Below, piece after piece: positions 32,955-42,447 of a DNA stretch of 64,000 nt (its first letter is position 1; each line of letters starts with the position of its first letter). The notes beneath the pieces were generated by a model that saw nothing but the letters and a program-made list of their open reading frames with translations, had not been told where the DNA came from and made no database searches. This DNA comes from JACZUI01 sp965216725 (GTDB lineage: Bacteria; Actinomycetota; Acidimicrobiia; Spongiisociales; ZC4RG35): the NCBI GenBank assembly GCA_965216725.1, contig CBDCGI010000016.1:90279-154278 (forward strand), read 5' to 3'. The position numbers and the translations under genes were made by a program.

Positions 32955-35528
32955 ATGAGTATCGAGAGAATGACCCGCCGCAGCCGCGAAGCCCTGCTCC
33001 GAGCCGGCGAAACAGCGCAAGCCTCCAACCACGGCTCGGTGGACCCCGGACATCTTCTGGCGGCGATTCTCTCCCAGACCGATGGGATCGTCTATCCCCT
33101 TCTCGACCGTCTCCAAATCGCTCCCGACGGCGTGAGGTCGGCACTCGATGACCATTTGCTGGGTCTGCCTCGGGTCTTTGGCGATGCCGATGTCAGGGCC
33201 AACGACGATTTGAACCATGTCCTGGTTCAGGCCGATGCCGAGCGCTCCAATCTCAAAGACGACTATGTCTCCATCGAGCACCTGTTGCTCGCGCTTGCCT
33301 CTGCACCGAGCCCGTTGGGAGTCGGCCTGCGCCGGATTGGTTTGAGCAAAGAGGCATTGCTCGAGGGGCTGCAACAGGTGCGGGGCAGTCAGCGCGTCGC
33401 CAGCGACGACCCCGAGGCGACGTTCAATGCCCTCGAGCAATACGGAGTCGACCTCACATCTCTGGCGAGCGCCGGATCGCTCGACCCTGTCATCGGGCGC
33501 GACGATGAGATCAGACGAGTCATCCAGGTGCTCTCCCGTCGCACGAAGAACAATCCGGTCTTGATAGGTGAGCCCGGTGTGGGCAAGACGGCCATCGTGG
33601 AAGGCCTGGCGCGTCGGATAGCAAACGGTGATGTTCCCGAGGGTCTCAAGACCAAGCGGGTGATCTCACTCGATCTGGGGTCGATGGTGGCGGGAGCCAA
33701 GTATCGAGGGGAGTTCGAGGAACGGCTCAAGGCCGTGTTGGCAGAGATCAAGAGCTCGGAAGGCGAGATCATCACCTTCATCGATGAGCTGCACACGATG
33801 GTCGGTGCCGGCGCCGCGGAAGGCGCTATGGATGCGTCCAACATGCTGAAGCCGATGCTGGCTCGGGGCGAGCTGAGAATGATCGGTGCGACGACGCTTG
33901 ACGAGTATCGGAAGCACATAGAGGACGACAGTGCACTCGAGCGACGTTTTCAGCCGGTGATCGTGGAGCCACCGTCTGTCACCGAGACCATTGGCATTCT
34001 GCGGGGGCTCAAGGAGCGTTATGAGGTCCACCACGGTGTGCGCATCACCGATCCGGCTTTGATCGCCGCGGCCACACTGTCCGATCGATACATCCCCGCG
34101 AGATTCCTTCCCGACAAAGCGATCGACCTGATCGATGAGTCGGCCTCTCGGCTCCGCATCGAGATCGACTCGATGCCGGAGGAGATCGATGAGTTGACCA
34201 GGCGGCGGATTCAGCTCGAAATCGAGCGAGAAGCACTGCAGAAGGAGGTCGACCAGGCTTCATCCGACCGTCTCGCATCGGTGGATCAGCAAATCGCCGA
34301 CCTCACCGAGGAGGTCGATGCCCTCTCTGCTCGATGGAACAAAGAGAAGGAGGTCATCAGCTCGATAAGGGAGACCAAAGGGCTGATTGAGGAAGCGAAA
34401 GTCGATGCGGAGAGAGCCGAACGTTCTGGCGACCTCGCCCGGGCTGCTGAGCTTCGGTACGGGACTATCGCCGACCTCGAAGCGCAGCTGTCGGAGCGGG
34501 AGGAAGAGATCGAGAAGCTCCACACAAATGGGACGATGCTCTCGGAGGAGGTCACCGACGTGGACGTTGCCGAGGTCGTGGCCAAATGGACAGGGGTTCC
34601 GGTCTCCCGTCTCATGGCGGCCGAATCAGCCAAGTTGGTTCAGTTGGAGGATCATTTGCACCAGCGAGTCGTCGGTCAGGATCAGGCCGTCGATGTGGTG
34701 GCCAATGCGGTTCGGCGCAGCCGCTCCGGGCTGGCGGATCCCAATCGTCCCGTCGGATCTTTCCTGTTCTTAGGGCCAACCGGAGTGGGGAAGACCGAAC
34801 TGGCGAGGGCTCTGGCCGAGTATCTGTTCGACGACGAGAGAGCGATGGTGCGAATCGACATGTCGGAGTACATGGAGAAGCACACCGTCAGCCGCCTCAT
34901 CGGGGCTCCGCCGGGGTACGTCGGCTACGAGGAAGGTGGGCAGCTCACCGAGGCGGTGCGACGACGCCCCTATACGGTGGTCTTGCTCGACGAGATCGAA
35001 AAGGCGCATCCCGAGGTCTTCAACGTGCTCTTGCAACTGCTCGACGACGGCCGGCTCACCGATGGTCACGGCCGGACAGTGGACTTCTCCAACGCGGTCC
35101 TGATAATGACTTCAAACCTCGGATCGGCGCACATCACGAGCGATGCCAGCACGTCTGAGATCCAAGAGCGCGTCATGGAGTCCGTTCAAGCGAGTTTTCG
35201 ACCGGAGTTCGTGAACCGGATCGATGACATCGTGGTCTTCGATCGCCTCACCCGAACCGACTTGAGGAAGATCGTGGACATTCAACTCGAGCGTCTGAAG
35301 GCCCGCCTGGATGAGAAGAAGTTGAATCTGGTCGTCGCCGACGACGCTTTGGATCTCATTGCCGAGCGTGGTTATGACCCCGTTTATGGAGCCAGACCCC
35401 TGAAGAGGGTCATCGACAAGGATCTGGCAGATCGGTTGGCAATGGGGATTCTCAGCGGAAGTATCGCCGAGGGCGACAATGTGAAGGTCACCGTTTCCGA
35501 CGGAGAGTTGGTGCTTGTCGGAATGTGA
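32955..35528 (+). CDS. clpB: ClpB protein disaggregase (Hsp100)
   Basis: An 857-residue AAA+ chaperone that works with DnaK/DnaJ/GrpE to pull apart aggregates; hexameric, cytosolic. Order: Clp-N repeats (residues 1-145), AAA-1 with Walker A GEPGVGKT (205-212) and FIDELHTMVG, the coiled-coil middle domain (about 400-525) that distinguishes ClpB from ClpA/ClpC, AAA-2 with Walker A GPTGVGKT (about 607-614), LLDEIEKAHPEVFN and the small C-terminal domain. No IGF/LGF loop for ClpP binding is evident. ATG 32955 follows AAGGGA. Divergent from padR; downstream capA-like gene is 41 bases away. Confidence 0.95.
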   Translation: MSIERMTRRSREALLRAGETAQASNHGSVDPGHLLAAILSQTDGIVYPLLDRLQIAPDGVRSALDDHLLGLPRVFGDADVRANDDLNHVLVQADAERSNLKDDYVSIEHLLLALASAPSPLGVGLRRIGLSKEALLEGLQQVRGSQRVASDDPEATFNALEQYGVDLTSLASAGSLDPVIGRDDEIRRVIQVLSRRTKNNPVLIGEPGVGKTAIVEGLARRIANGDVPEGLKTKRVISLDLGSMVAGAKYRGEFEERLKAVLAEIKSSEGEIITFIDELHTMVGAGAAEGAMDASNMLKPMLARGELRMIGATTLDEYRKHIEDDSALERRFQPVIVEPPSVTETIGILRGLKERYEVHHGVRITDPALIAAATLSDRYIPARFLPDKAIDLIDESASRLRIEIDSMPEEIDELTRRRIQLEIEREALQKEVDQASSDRLASVDQQIADLTEEVDALSARWNKEKEVISSIRETKGLIEEAKVDAERAERSGDLARAAELRYGTIADLEAQLSEREEEIEKLHTNGTMLSEEVTDVDVAEVVAKWTGVPVSRLMAAESAKLVQLEDHLHQRVVGQDQAVDVVANAVRRSRSGLADPNRPVGSFLFLGPTGVGKTELARALAEYLFDDERAMVRIDMSEYMEKHTVSRLIGAPPGYVGYEEGGQLTEAVRRRPYTVVLLDEIEKAHPEVFNVLLQLLDDGRLTDGHGRTVDFSNAVLIMTSNLGSAHITSDASTSEIQERVMESVQASFRPEFVNRIDDIVVFDRLTRTDLRKIVDIQLERLKARLDEKKLNLVVADDALDLIAERGYDPVYGARPLKRVIDKDLADRLAMGILSGSIAEGDNVKVTVSDGELVLVGM

Positions 35529-35569
35529 CTTGACCCGCACCAGGTCGGTGCTGGTGGCAGACTGACTGG

Positions 35570-36664
35570 ATGAACCGGGGACGAGGCTTTGTGTTTCTCG
35601 CGGTCGTCACCTTGCTCTTCGGATTGGCGCCGACGGCGGGCGCCGGGCGAGGAATGACAGGTGAAACTGACCTCGTGGAGACACGGATTGTCTTCACCGG
35701 GGACATATTGGTCCATACGCCATTGGCGGCTCGAGCACGGACTGCGGGCGGCTACGACTTCACAACCATGTTCACAAGGGTGGCCCCGATTCTCCGCGAC
35801 GCCGACATAGCGATTTGTCATCTCGAGGTGCCGTTGTCGCCCACCAGCTCCGACCTGAGCAGTTTCCCCAACTTCAATGCCCCTGCGGAGGTCGCGTCCG
35901 CTCTGGCATGGGCCGGCTATGACGGGTGCTCAACGGCATCGAACCACTCCTTTGATCGAGGAGTTGCCGGGGTCGCGGGGACACTGGACGTTTTGCAGCA
36001 GGCAGGTCTGCTTCAGGCCGGTATGTCGTCGACCCCCGAGGACGCCTGGGCAGCTGCGGTGTATGAGGGACGAGGGCTGCGGCTGTCTCACATAGCCGCC
36101 ACCTACTGGCTCAACGGCTACCGGATGCCCGACGAAGAGCAGTGGTATGTCCAACTGCTCGACAAAGAGGAGATCTTGGCGATCGCAGCGAGAGAGAAGC
36201 GGTCCGGCTCAGACCTGGTCGCCGTGAGCATTCACTGCTGCGTCGAGTATCAGCATGAGCCGACACCGGCCCAGGGCGACTTGTATCGAGAATTGATCGG
36301 GTCGCCCGACATCGACCTGGTGGTCGGCCATCACAGTCATGTAGTTGGGCCGGTTGAGGAGATCGACGGTGAGTACATCGTCTACGGCCTGGGCAACTTC
36401 CTCTCTGCTCAGAACTTCCGTCCCGGTGTGGCCGACGGTGTCATCGTCTCCGCACGGGCGACCCAGGATGGCGGCGCGTGGTCGATCACGGGCATCGATG
36501 TGGTACCTACCTGGGTACAGCCGGGGACCTACCGGATCTTCCCGGCAGTTGCCGCCAACTCGGGTTCACACCAGAGAACCCTGGAAATCGTCCGCATGTA
36601 CGGTGCGGATGTGGCGCAGTGGGTTTGGCCGGGTCATCCCGGGGCCCGGCTTCCCCGGTTCTAA
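35570..36664 (+). CDS. CapA-family exported protein (second paralogue)
   Basis: A 364-residue protein of the same PGA_cap family as 25804-26895 but only distantly alike. A signal peptide of about 26 residues (FVFLAVVTLLFGLAPTAGAG) precedes the domain. Motifs: VFTGDILVH, ICHLEVPLS, STASNHSFDRG, VSIHCCVEYQHEP, VVGHHSHVVGPVEEIDG and YGLGNFLSAQ. Two adjacent Cys (HCC) replace the usual His-Trp-Gly, which could change the metal site. It ends in a 4-base overlap with the stop of the convergent DUF3179 gene. Substrate unknown. Confidence 0.82.
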   Translation: MNRGRGFVFLAVVTLLFGLAPTAGAGRGMTGETDLVETRIVFTGDILVHTPLAARARTAGGYDFTTMFTRVAPILRDADIAICHLEVPLSPTSSDLSSFPNFNAPAEVASALAWAGYDGCSTASNHSFDRGVAGVAGTLDVLQQAGLLQAGMSSTPEDAWAAAVYEGRGLRLSHIAATYWLNGYRMPDEEQWYVQLLDKEEILAIAAREKRSGSDLVAVSIHCCVEYQHEPTPAQGDLYRELIGSPDIDLVVGHHSHVVGPVEEIDGEYIVYGLGNFLSAQNFRPGVADGVIVSARATQDGGAWSITGIDVVPTWVQPGTYRIFPAVAANSGSHQRTLEIVRMYGADVAQWVWPGHPGARLPRF

Positions 36665-38085
36665 TTCGACTCGACCACCCGAACCAGGAGGGTTTCCGGG
36701 TAGAACTGGCTCCAGGCGAACCAGAACGCCTCGTGTGCGGTGACTTCTCCTTCCGGTCCCTCCACCCTGAATCCGCTTCCATCGGAAATGACTGTCACCG
36801 GGCCTACCTCCACCTCGATCTCGGGATGAGCCTGCAAGTCGGCAACCGAGAATGCGTATGCAATGCCTTCATGGACGATCCCCACGACTCTGGCGTGAAC
36901 GGCCAATCTGGGATCGACCCCACCTACCGGGAAGATTGGGCCGTCGTCGTCGCGTCCCCCAAGGGGATCGAGGTCATAGAGACGTCCCACGCCGCCGTCG
37001 CGAGCGAGGATCTTCGTCGCTGGATGTTCATCCTTCCAGTCTCCCCAGCTCGATGTGACAACCGTGACCTGCTCCAGAGTGAAGCCTTGCTCAGCTAACT
37101 CTCCGGTGCGAGCCTCGCCGGTGAAGGTGTCGAAGACGGAGCCCGACTCCAGGTCGTACATGACCTTGTTGGAGCGTGACAGCAGGCCAGACGTGCGGAG
37201 AACGGCCGGCTCGAAGCCTGATGGGACGCTGTCGGTGAGGTATGCCTGCGCCGAGCCGCAAAGAGTGCAATAGGGCACCCCGATCCGGCGGCCGCCGAGC
37301 GTCATGTTGACCATCTCGTGGACTTCCATTTGATTTCGGGGCAGGGCAACAGCCTCATCTCCTATGACGACGCCGAACACCACGGCATCATCCGGGTACC
37401 AAGCCCCTTCGTCGGCCGACGTTACAGGCGGGTTGTCGAGCGCCGGGATGCAACCTTCGAAACAGGGCTCGGTGGCTCCGAATGGCCGGTCGTCGATGAG
37501 GACACCGCCCCAGGTGACGTAGCGCCAGTCAAGGGAGACATTCTGCTCGAAGAAGGGGTCCCAGGCCGGTTCGACAACGGTGTATAGGCGACGCTTCAGC
37601 CGATCGTATCCCTCCCATGCCGGGAGATCCCAGGAGATGAGGTTGTCGAAAGCCGGGACGAAATAGGGATGACCGTCGTTGTCGATAGGGGCCCCTGTGA
37701 GACGGGTGAAAGCTGTGGCCAGCGAGAGGGCTGTTTGGCCGGTCTGGACGAATCGGAGCATGTCAGCGATCAGCCAAGCGATTCTTGGGTCGCCGCTCGC
37801 GATTACCCCGCCGACTGAGTCGGCCGGCGGCGTTTGGGTCATCACGTCGGTCAGCAGCTCCTCGGCGGCCGCGGACGCCTCGTCGGACACTGGCCCGGTA
37901 GGGACTGCAGGAGCCGGGGAGATCTGAATCGGCTCGCCAGGTGGGATTACCTGGACGATGACGTCGACCTTGGTCGTGGTCGTCGGCAGGGTTGAGGTCG
38001 TTGGGATGGTGGAGCTGCCCGTCGTCGAAGTGCAGGCGACAACCACCACCATCGACAATGCCGCCGGCCATCTCATGGCTGCCAC
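36661..38085 (-). CDS. DUF3179-family lipoprotein
   Basis: 474 residues. An N-terminal signal with lipobox VVVACTS and a Thr-rich linker (up to about residue 50) indicate a lipid-anchored exported protein. The DUF3179 core is recognisable from VVFGVVIGDEAVALPRNQME, the Cys pair in PYCTLCGSAQAYL, LRTSGLLSRSNKVMYDLESGS in parts and FDTFTGEARTGEL. Additional Cys pair EPCFEGC. The function of DUF3179 is not established. It overlaps the convergent CapA-like gene by 4 bases, and starts 134 bases downstream of the small gene at 38220; that gap contains CTCGTCGAG twice (38148 and 38188). Confidence 0.78.
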   Translation of the reverse strand: MAAMRWPAALSMVVVVACTSTTGSSTIPTTSTLPTTTTKVDVIVQVIPPGEPIQISPAPAVPTGPVSDEASAAAEELLTDVMTQTPPADSVGGVIASGDPRIAWLIADMLRFVQTGQTALSLATAFTRLTGAPIDNDGHPYFVPAFDNLISWDLPAWEGYDRLKRRLYTVVEPAWDPFFEQNVSLDWRYVTWGGVLIDDRPFGATEPCFEGCIPALDNPPVTSADEGAWYPDDAVVFGVVIGDEAVALPRNQMEVHEMVNMTLGGRRIGVPYCTLCGSAQAYLTDSVPSGFEPAVLRTSGLLSRSNKVMYDLESGSVFDTFTGEARTGELAEQGFTLEQVTVVTSSWGDWKDEHPATKILARDGGVGRLYDLDPLGGRDDDGPIFPVGGVDPRLAVHARVVGIVHEGIAYAFSVADLQAHPEIEVEVGPVTVISDGSGFRVEGPEGEVTAHEAFWFAWSQFYPETLLVRVVESN

Positions 38086-38219
38086 CGTAGGGGGCGCTTG
38101 GTTAACCGGACCTAATCACGGTGTGAGGTCGCCACGCCGGGTTGTGTCTCGTCGAGCCTGCAGGGGGTCGCGTATTCCGCGTTCTGGCTCGTCGAGATGT
38201 GTGGGAATGCTTGTCCGGG

Positions 38220-38495
38220 TCAGGACGGAGGTGCGCCCAGACCGGTCACTGCCGACGACGCGCGATCGGCGACCTCTCCCATCGGCGTCAGCTGTGCCTT
38301 GCCTCTCTTGCCGCCGGGGATCTCGATGTTGACCAACAGCGCCTTGCCGGCGACGGCCGTGCCTCTGAGCACTTCGACAGCGCCTTTCCAGGTACCCATC
38401 TCCGCGTCGTCCTCCAAAGAGGCTCGGCCCGTCGTGAGCAAGATGCCATCGCCGCCGTAGATGCGCACCGGCCCCTCATATGCCCAGGAGCTCAT
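38220..38495 (-). CDS. Conserved-looking small protein, last gene of the dnaK operon
   Basis: 91 residues, not recognised. Sequence is soluble, beta-rich in appearance (VRIYGGDGILLTTGRASLE, GTAVAGKALLVNIEIPGGKRGKAQL in parts), with no Cys and no membrane segment. Its ATG overlaps the hspR stop (ATGA, 38492-38495), so it is probably translated by coupling from the heat-shock transcript. The frame could end a real gene; evidence is the overlap, the coding-like composition and lack of a better candidate on either strand. Function unknown. Confidence 0.55.
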   Translation of the reverse strand: MSSWAYEGPVRIYGGDGILLTTGRASLEDDAEMGTWKGAVEVLRGTAVAGKALLVNIEIPGGKRGKAQLTPMGEVADRASSAVTGLGAPPS

Positions 38496-38869
38496 CGCTC
38501 ACCCAGCAGGTTTCGGACCTGGCTCCGGAGCAGAATTTCGTGCCGATACGCGTTGTGAACCGCTCCCACTTCGTCTTCGAGGTCTTCGACACGGTCACGG
38601 AGACGGTCGACTTTCCGCTTCAAACGTCGGTTCTCCTCCTGCAAGGCCAAGACCCGCCTCACCCCCTCGAGATTGAGACCCTGGCTAGTCAGCTCCTGGA
38701 TCAGCTGCAGCCTTTCGATGTCATCCTGGCTGTATCGCCGCGTGCCTCCAGGCGTGCGAAACGGGTCGATGAGGCCTTTGCGCTCGTAGATCCTGAGCGT
38801 CTGTGGATGCATTCCAGAGAGCTCCGCCGCGACCGAGATCACAAATACTGCCTTGGCTGCTTCGCTCAT
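38492..38869 (-). CDS. hspR: HspR, MerR-family heat-shock repressor
   Basis: A 125-residue repressor: N-terminal MerR helix-turn-helix (VISVAAELSGMHPQTLRIYERKGLI in parts), GGTRRYSQDDIERLQLIQEL and a long coiled-coil dimerisation helix (EENRRLKRKVDRLRDRVEDLEDE, cited in parts). In Actinobacteria HspR represses the dnaK operon and clpB through HAIR sites and uses DnaK as co-repressor. Place at the end of dnaK-grpE-dnaJ, 10 bases after dnaJ, is the canonical order. HAIR-like elements at both promoters here (32911-32931, 42493-42513) fit. Confidence 0.92.
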   Translation of the reverse strand: MSEAAKAVFVISVAAELSGMHPQTLRIYERKGLIDPFRTPGGTRRYSQDDIERLQLIQELTSQGLNLEGVRRVLALQEENRRLKRKVDRLRDRVEDLEDEVGAVHNAYRHEILLRSQVRNLLGER

Positions 38870-38879
38870 GGTCTCACCA

Positions 38880-39995
38880 TCATCTCAGATGTTGTCTCAG
38901 ATCCTCGCCACCGTTGTCATCCAATTGCTCGAGGAGCTTCTTCTCCTCCTTGGTGACCTTCTTGGGCACGGCAACTTGCACTGTCACTAGGAGGTCGCCC
39001 TTGCCGCCCCGTTCGGGATCGATTCCCCTGCCCCGGACCCGAAACGTCCGACCGGGCTGCGTCCCGGGCGGGATCTTCACCTTGACGCCACCATTCAGGG
39101 TGGGGACGTCGATCTTCGTCCCGAGAACCGCTTCGCGATATGTGATCGGGACCGTCAACGTGAGGTCGTTTCCGCGTCTGCCGAATCGCTGACTGGATGC
39201 CACCCGGATTTGCACCAAGAGGTCTCCCGCAGGGCCACCGTTGGATCCGGGCGCTCCCTTTCCCCGCAGCCGGAGCACGTTGCCGTCCTGCACTCCGGCC
39301 GGAATGCGCACCCGGACCTGCCGAGTTCGAGTCTCGGAGCCCGATCCGTGACAGGTGGTACATGGGGACTCGATGATCTGGCCCCTGCCGCCGCATTGGG
39401 GGCAGGGCTCAGAGAAGGAGAAGAATCCCTGGTTCTGGGCCACCATTCCTCTGCCACCGCAGGTGGGACAGGTTGACACTGAAGTCCCCGGTTCTGCCCC
39501 GGAGCCGCCACAGTGCGAACAGGCGGCTGCGCCACGCACGTTGAGCGTTGTCGTCAATCCTTGAGCGGCGTCTTCAAAGCTGATCGACAGGTCGGACCGG
39601 AGATCGGCGCCACGGGCCGGCCCGCCCCGAGTTCTCCCTCCAAAACCGAACAGGTCGCCGAAACCCATGCCGCCCAGAAGATCTGACAAATCTTCCACCC
39701 TCACCTGCTGTCCGCCGAAGCCGCCGAACCCGCCTGGTCCTGCGCCGGCAAAGCCACCGGAGGCGGCCAACCGACGGACCTGGTCGTATTCTTTCCGCTG
39801 CTCCTCGTTGGAGAGTGTGGCGTATGCCTCCGAGATCTCCTTGAACCGGTCCTCCGCCGAGCTGTCGCCAGGGTTGGCGTCGGGGTGATTCTCCTGCGCC
39901 AGCTTGCGATATGACTTTTTGATCTGCTCGGCGGACGCCGCGTCGTCGACACCGAGGATCGAGTAGAAGTCCTTCTCGAGCCAATCGCGGTTCAT
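38880..39995 (-). CDS. dnaJ: Co-chaperone DnaJ
   Basis: A 371-residue type I Hsp40. J-domain with the HPD tripeptide in QENHPDANPG (residues about 10-70), Gly/Phe-rich stretch (GGFGGFGGQQ), four CxxCxGxG zinc repeats (CSHCGGSG, CPTCGGRG, CPQCGGRG, CTTCHGSG) and the C-terminal substrate-binding beta domain (RIPAGVQDGNVLRLRGKGAPG in parts). Stimulates DnaK ATPase and delivers clients. Its ATG overlaps the grpE stop by one base (TAATG). A second DnaJ or CbpA is not visible in the window. Confidence 0.95.
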   Translation of the reverse strand: MNRDWLEKDFYSILGVDDAASAEQIKKSYRKLAQENHPDANPGDSSAEDRFKEISEAYATLSNEEQRKEYDQVRRLAASGGFAGAGPGGFGGFGGQQVRVEDLSDLLGGMGFGDLFGFGGRTRGGPARGADLRSDLSISFEDAAQGLTTTLNVRGAAACSHCGGSGAEPGTSVSTCPTCGGRGMVAQNQGFFSFSEPCPQCGGRGQIIESPCTTCHGSGSETRTRQVRVRIPAGVQDGNVLRLRGKGAPGSNGGPAGDLLVQIRVASSQRFGRRGNDLTLTVPITYREAVLGTKIDVPTLNGGVKVKIPPGTQPGRTFRVRGRGIDPERGGKGDLLVTVQVAVPKKVTKEEKKLLEQLDDNGGEDLRQHLR

Positions 39996-40591
39996 TATTC
40001 GGCTTCCAGGATTACCAGAGATGCCCTGAGCAGCTTGCCGTTGAGCGTGTAACCCCGGCGAAGCTCGCTGGCAACTTTGGGTGATCCGTTGCCTTCTACG
40101 CCGGCTACAGGCTCGTGAAGCTCGGGGTCGAATTCCTGCCCGAGTGCATCGATCACCTGCAAACCCTCCCCTTCGAGGGCCTTGAGGAGTTGCTCCCGAG
40201 TTCCCAGCATTCCGCCAAGCAACTGCCGTTCCGAATCGGTGGTGGGCTCCACGGCTAGCGCAGCGTCAAACGTGTCGAGGACTGGAAGCAGCTCGGCAAC
40301 GACGCGCTCCGCCGCCCTGTTGATCAGGTTGTCCTGCTCGCGGGCGTTTCGCTTTCTGTAGTTGTCGAAATCGGCGGCGATTCGTCGCAGGTCGTCGAGG
40401 TGGTCGGCGGCGTCCTTCCGGGCTTCACTCAGATGCCCGAGAAGCACGCGTACCGCATCTTCTCGATCCTCCGGGAGGTCGATTCCGAGCTCGGCCGCCC
40501 CCGGCGGAACGTCCACCACTTCGGCCTCCACCACCTCGCTTTCCACGATGCCGGGTTCGGTGTCGTCCACGGGTTTGGCTTGGTCGGTCAT
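39995..40591 (-). CDS. grpE: Nucleotide exchange factor GrpE
   Basis: About 198 residues from ATG 40591 (MTDQAKPVDD). A disordered acidic head (residues 1-60) leads into a long coiled-coil (LSEARKDAADHLDDLRRIAADFDNYRKRNAREQ in parts; the FDNYRKR core is the GrpE hallmark) and the C-terminal beta wing (GLQVIDALGQEFDPELHEPV, cited in parts; RRGYTLNGKLLRASLVIL). It releases ADP from DnaK. A longer in-frame reading runs back into dnaK and was rejected. 25 bases separate it from the dnaK stop. Confidence 0.93.
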   Translation of the reverse strand: MTDQAKPVDDTEPGIVESEVVEAEVVDVPPGAAELGIDLPEDREDAVRVLLGHLSEARKDAADHLDDLRRIAADFDNYRKRNAREQDNLINRAAERVVAELLPVLDTFDAALAVEPTTDSERQLLGGMLGTREQLLKALEGEGLQVIDALGQEFDPELHEPVAGVEGNGSPKVASELRRGYTLNGKLLRASLVILEAE

Positions 40592-40616
40592 GGCAATTGC
40601 AGGACGATCAGAGGCC

Positions 40617-42446
40617 TCAGGCCTCGTCGTCGTCGTCGATGATCTCGGCCTCCACCACGTCGTCGTCGGCTCCACCCGTCGGATCGCCGTCCTGCGTGTC
40701 CTGGCTGGCTGCGGCCTGCTGGTAGAGGCGTGTCGCCATGGCCTGGCTGGCTTGAATCAAGGAGTCCATCTTCGACCTGATGTCTTCTGTGGAAACGTCC
40801 TCGTTTTCGAGAGAATCCTTGAGCTCGGAGAGCGACGACTCGACCGAAGCCTTCTCGTCCTCGGTCATCTGCTCACCCTGCTCTTCGATCAGCTTCTCGG
40901 TCTGATTCACGAGCTGCTCTGCCTGATTATGGGTCTCCACGGCCTCGCGCCGCTGGGCGTCCTCCTCGGCGTATGCCTCGGCATCCTTGACCATCCGGTC
41001 GATGTCGTCCTGGGCAAGGGCGGTGCCACCGGTGATGGTCATCTGCTGTTCCTTGCTGGTGGCCATGTCTTTGGCCGAGACGTTGACGATGCCATTGGCG
41101 TCGATGTCAAAGGTGACCTCGATTTGGGGCACGCCCATTGGGGCCGGAGGTATGCCGGTCAGTCGGAACTTGCCCAGGCTGTTGTTGTCCGCCGACATTG
41201 CACGCTCACCCTGGAGGACGTGAATCTCGACCTCCGGCTGGTTGCTCTCCGCCGTCGTGAAGATCTCCGAGCGCTTGGTGGGGATGGTGGTGTTGCGCTC
41301 GATCATCTTGGTCATCACCCCGCCCTTGGTCTCGATGCCGAGCGTCAGCGGTGTCACGTCGAGGAGGAGGATGTCTTTGACGTCCCCCTTGAGGACACCG
41401 GCCTGGATCGCCGCGCCCGCAGCGACTGCCTCGTCGGGGTTGACACCCTTGTGCGCTTCCTTGCCGGTGAGCTCTTGGACGAGATCCTGAACCGCGGGCA
41501 TCCGGGTGGAGCCTCCGACCAGCACCACGTGATCGATGTCGCCCATGGCGACACCCGCATCTTTGATCGCCTGTTGGAAAGGGCGCTTGGTCCGGTCCAG
41601 GAGGTCCTCGGTCAGCTTCTGGAACTCGGAGCGGGTCAGCTTCTGCTGCAGGTGTAGCGGGCCTGCCGCAGTGGCGGTGATGAAGGGGAGGTTGACCTCG
41701 GTCTCGACGACGGTCGAAAGCTCGATCTTGGCCTTCTCCGCGGCCTCCTTGAGGCGTTGGAGAGCCATTCGGTCCTGTCCCAGGTCGACGCCGTTGTCGT
41801 CGTTGAACCTCTTGACCAGCCAGTCGATGATCGCTTGATCCCAGTCGTCGCCGCCCAGCTGGGTGTCACCCGAGGTCGACTTGACCTCGAAGACACCCTC
41901 GCCGATCTCGAGGATGGACACATCGAACGTGCCGCCGCCCAGGTCGTAGACGAGGATGGTCTGGTCGCTCTCCTTGTCGAGGCCGTAGGCAAGGCTGGAC
42001 GCGGTGGGCTCGTTGATGATCCTGAGCACGTTGAGCCCGGCGATCTGACCTGCTTCTTTCGTTGCTTGTCGTTGTGAGTCGTTGAAGTAAGCCGGGACGG
42101 TGATCACCGCGTCGGTGACCTTGTCACCCAGGAACGACTCGGCGTCGCGCTTCAGCTTCATCAAGATGCGAGCCGAAACCTCCTGAGCCGTGTAGTCCTT
42201 GGAGTCGATTGTGATCTTCCAGTCGGTTCCCATGTGGCGCTTCACCGACCGCACGGTCTGATCGGGGTTGGTGATGGCCTGTCTCTTGGCTACTTCTCCG
42301 ACCAAGACCTCACCGTCTTTGAAGGAGACCACAGAAGGTGTGGTCCGGCCTCCCTCGGCGTTGGCGATGATTGTGGGCTCACCACCGTCGAGAACCGCGA
42401 TGACGCTGTTGGTGGTGCCCAAGTCGATTCCTACGGCACGTGCCAT
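40617..42446 (-). CDS. dnaK: Chaperone DnaK (Hsp70)
   Basis: A 609-residue Hsp70. ATPase domain with MARAVGIDLGTTNS, VYDLGGGTFDVSI and VLVGGSTRMPAVQ; linker LLLDVTPLTLGIE; substrate domain; acidic Asp/Glu tail. ATG 42446 is preferred (MARAVGID is the usual start); TTG 42452 is two codons upstream. The ribosome site AAGGA sits in the loop of a small inverted repeat (42448-42462). First gene of dnaK-grpE-dnaJ-hspR-small gene. Promoter ATGACA-N17-TAGAAT and a HAIR-like site lie just upstream. Confidence 0.97.
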   Translation of the reverse strand: MARAVGIDLGTTNSVIAVLDGGEPTIIANAEGGRTTPSVVSFKDGEVLVGEVAKRQAITNPDQTVRSVKRHMGTDWKITIDSKDYTAQEVSARILMKLKRDAESFLGDKVTDAVITVPAYFNDSQRQATKEAGQIAGLNVLRIINEPTASSLAYGLDKESDQTILVYDLGGGTFDVSILEIGEGVFEVKSTSGDTQLGGDDWDQAIIDWLVKRFNDDNGVDLGQDRMALQRLKEAAEKAKIELSTVVETEVNLPFITATAAGPLHLQQKLTRSEFQKLTEDLLDRTKRPFQQAIKDAGVAMGDIDHVVLVGGSTRMPAVQDLVQELTGKEAHKGVNPDEAVAAGAAIQAGVLKGDVKDILLLDVTPLTLGIETKGGVMTKMIERNTTIPTKRSEIFTTAESNQPEVEIHVLQGERAMSADNNSLGKFRLTGIPPAPMGVPQIEVTFDIDANGIVNVSAKDMATSKEQQMTITGGTALAQDDIDRMVKDAEAYAEEDAQRREAVETHNQAEQLVNQTEKLIEEQGEQMTEDEKASVESSLSELKDSLENEDVSTEDIRSKMDSLIQASQAMATRLYQQAAASQDTQDGDPTGGADDDVVEAEIIDDDDEA

Positions 42447-42447
42447 G

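Noticed and set aside
38148..38196. CTCGTCGAG occurring twice in 50 bases
   Set aside because: Short motif common in GC-rich DNA; no regulator context.
40362..41657. 431-residue open frame on the plus strand through dnaK and grpE
   Set aside because: Antisense to the well-conserved dnaK; a consequence of high GC third positions, no ribosome site, no recognisable domain.
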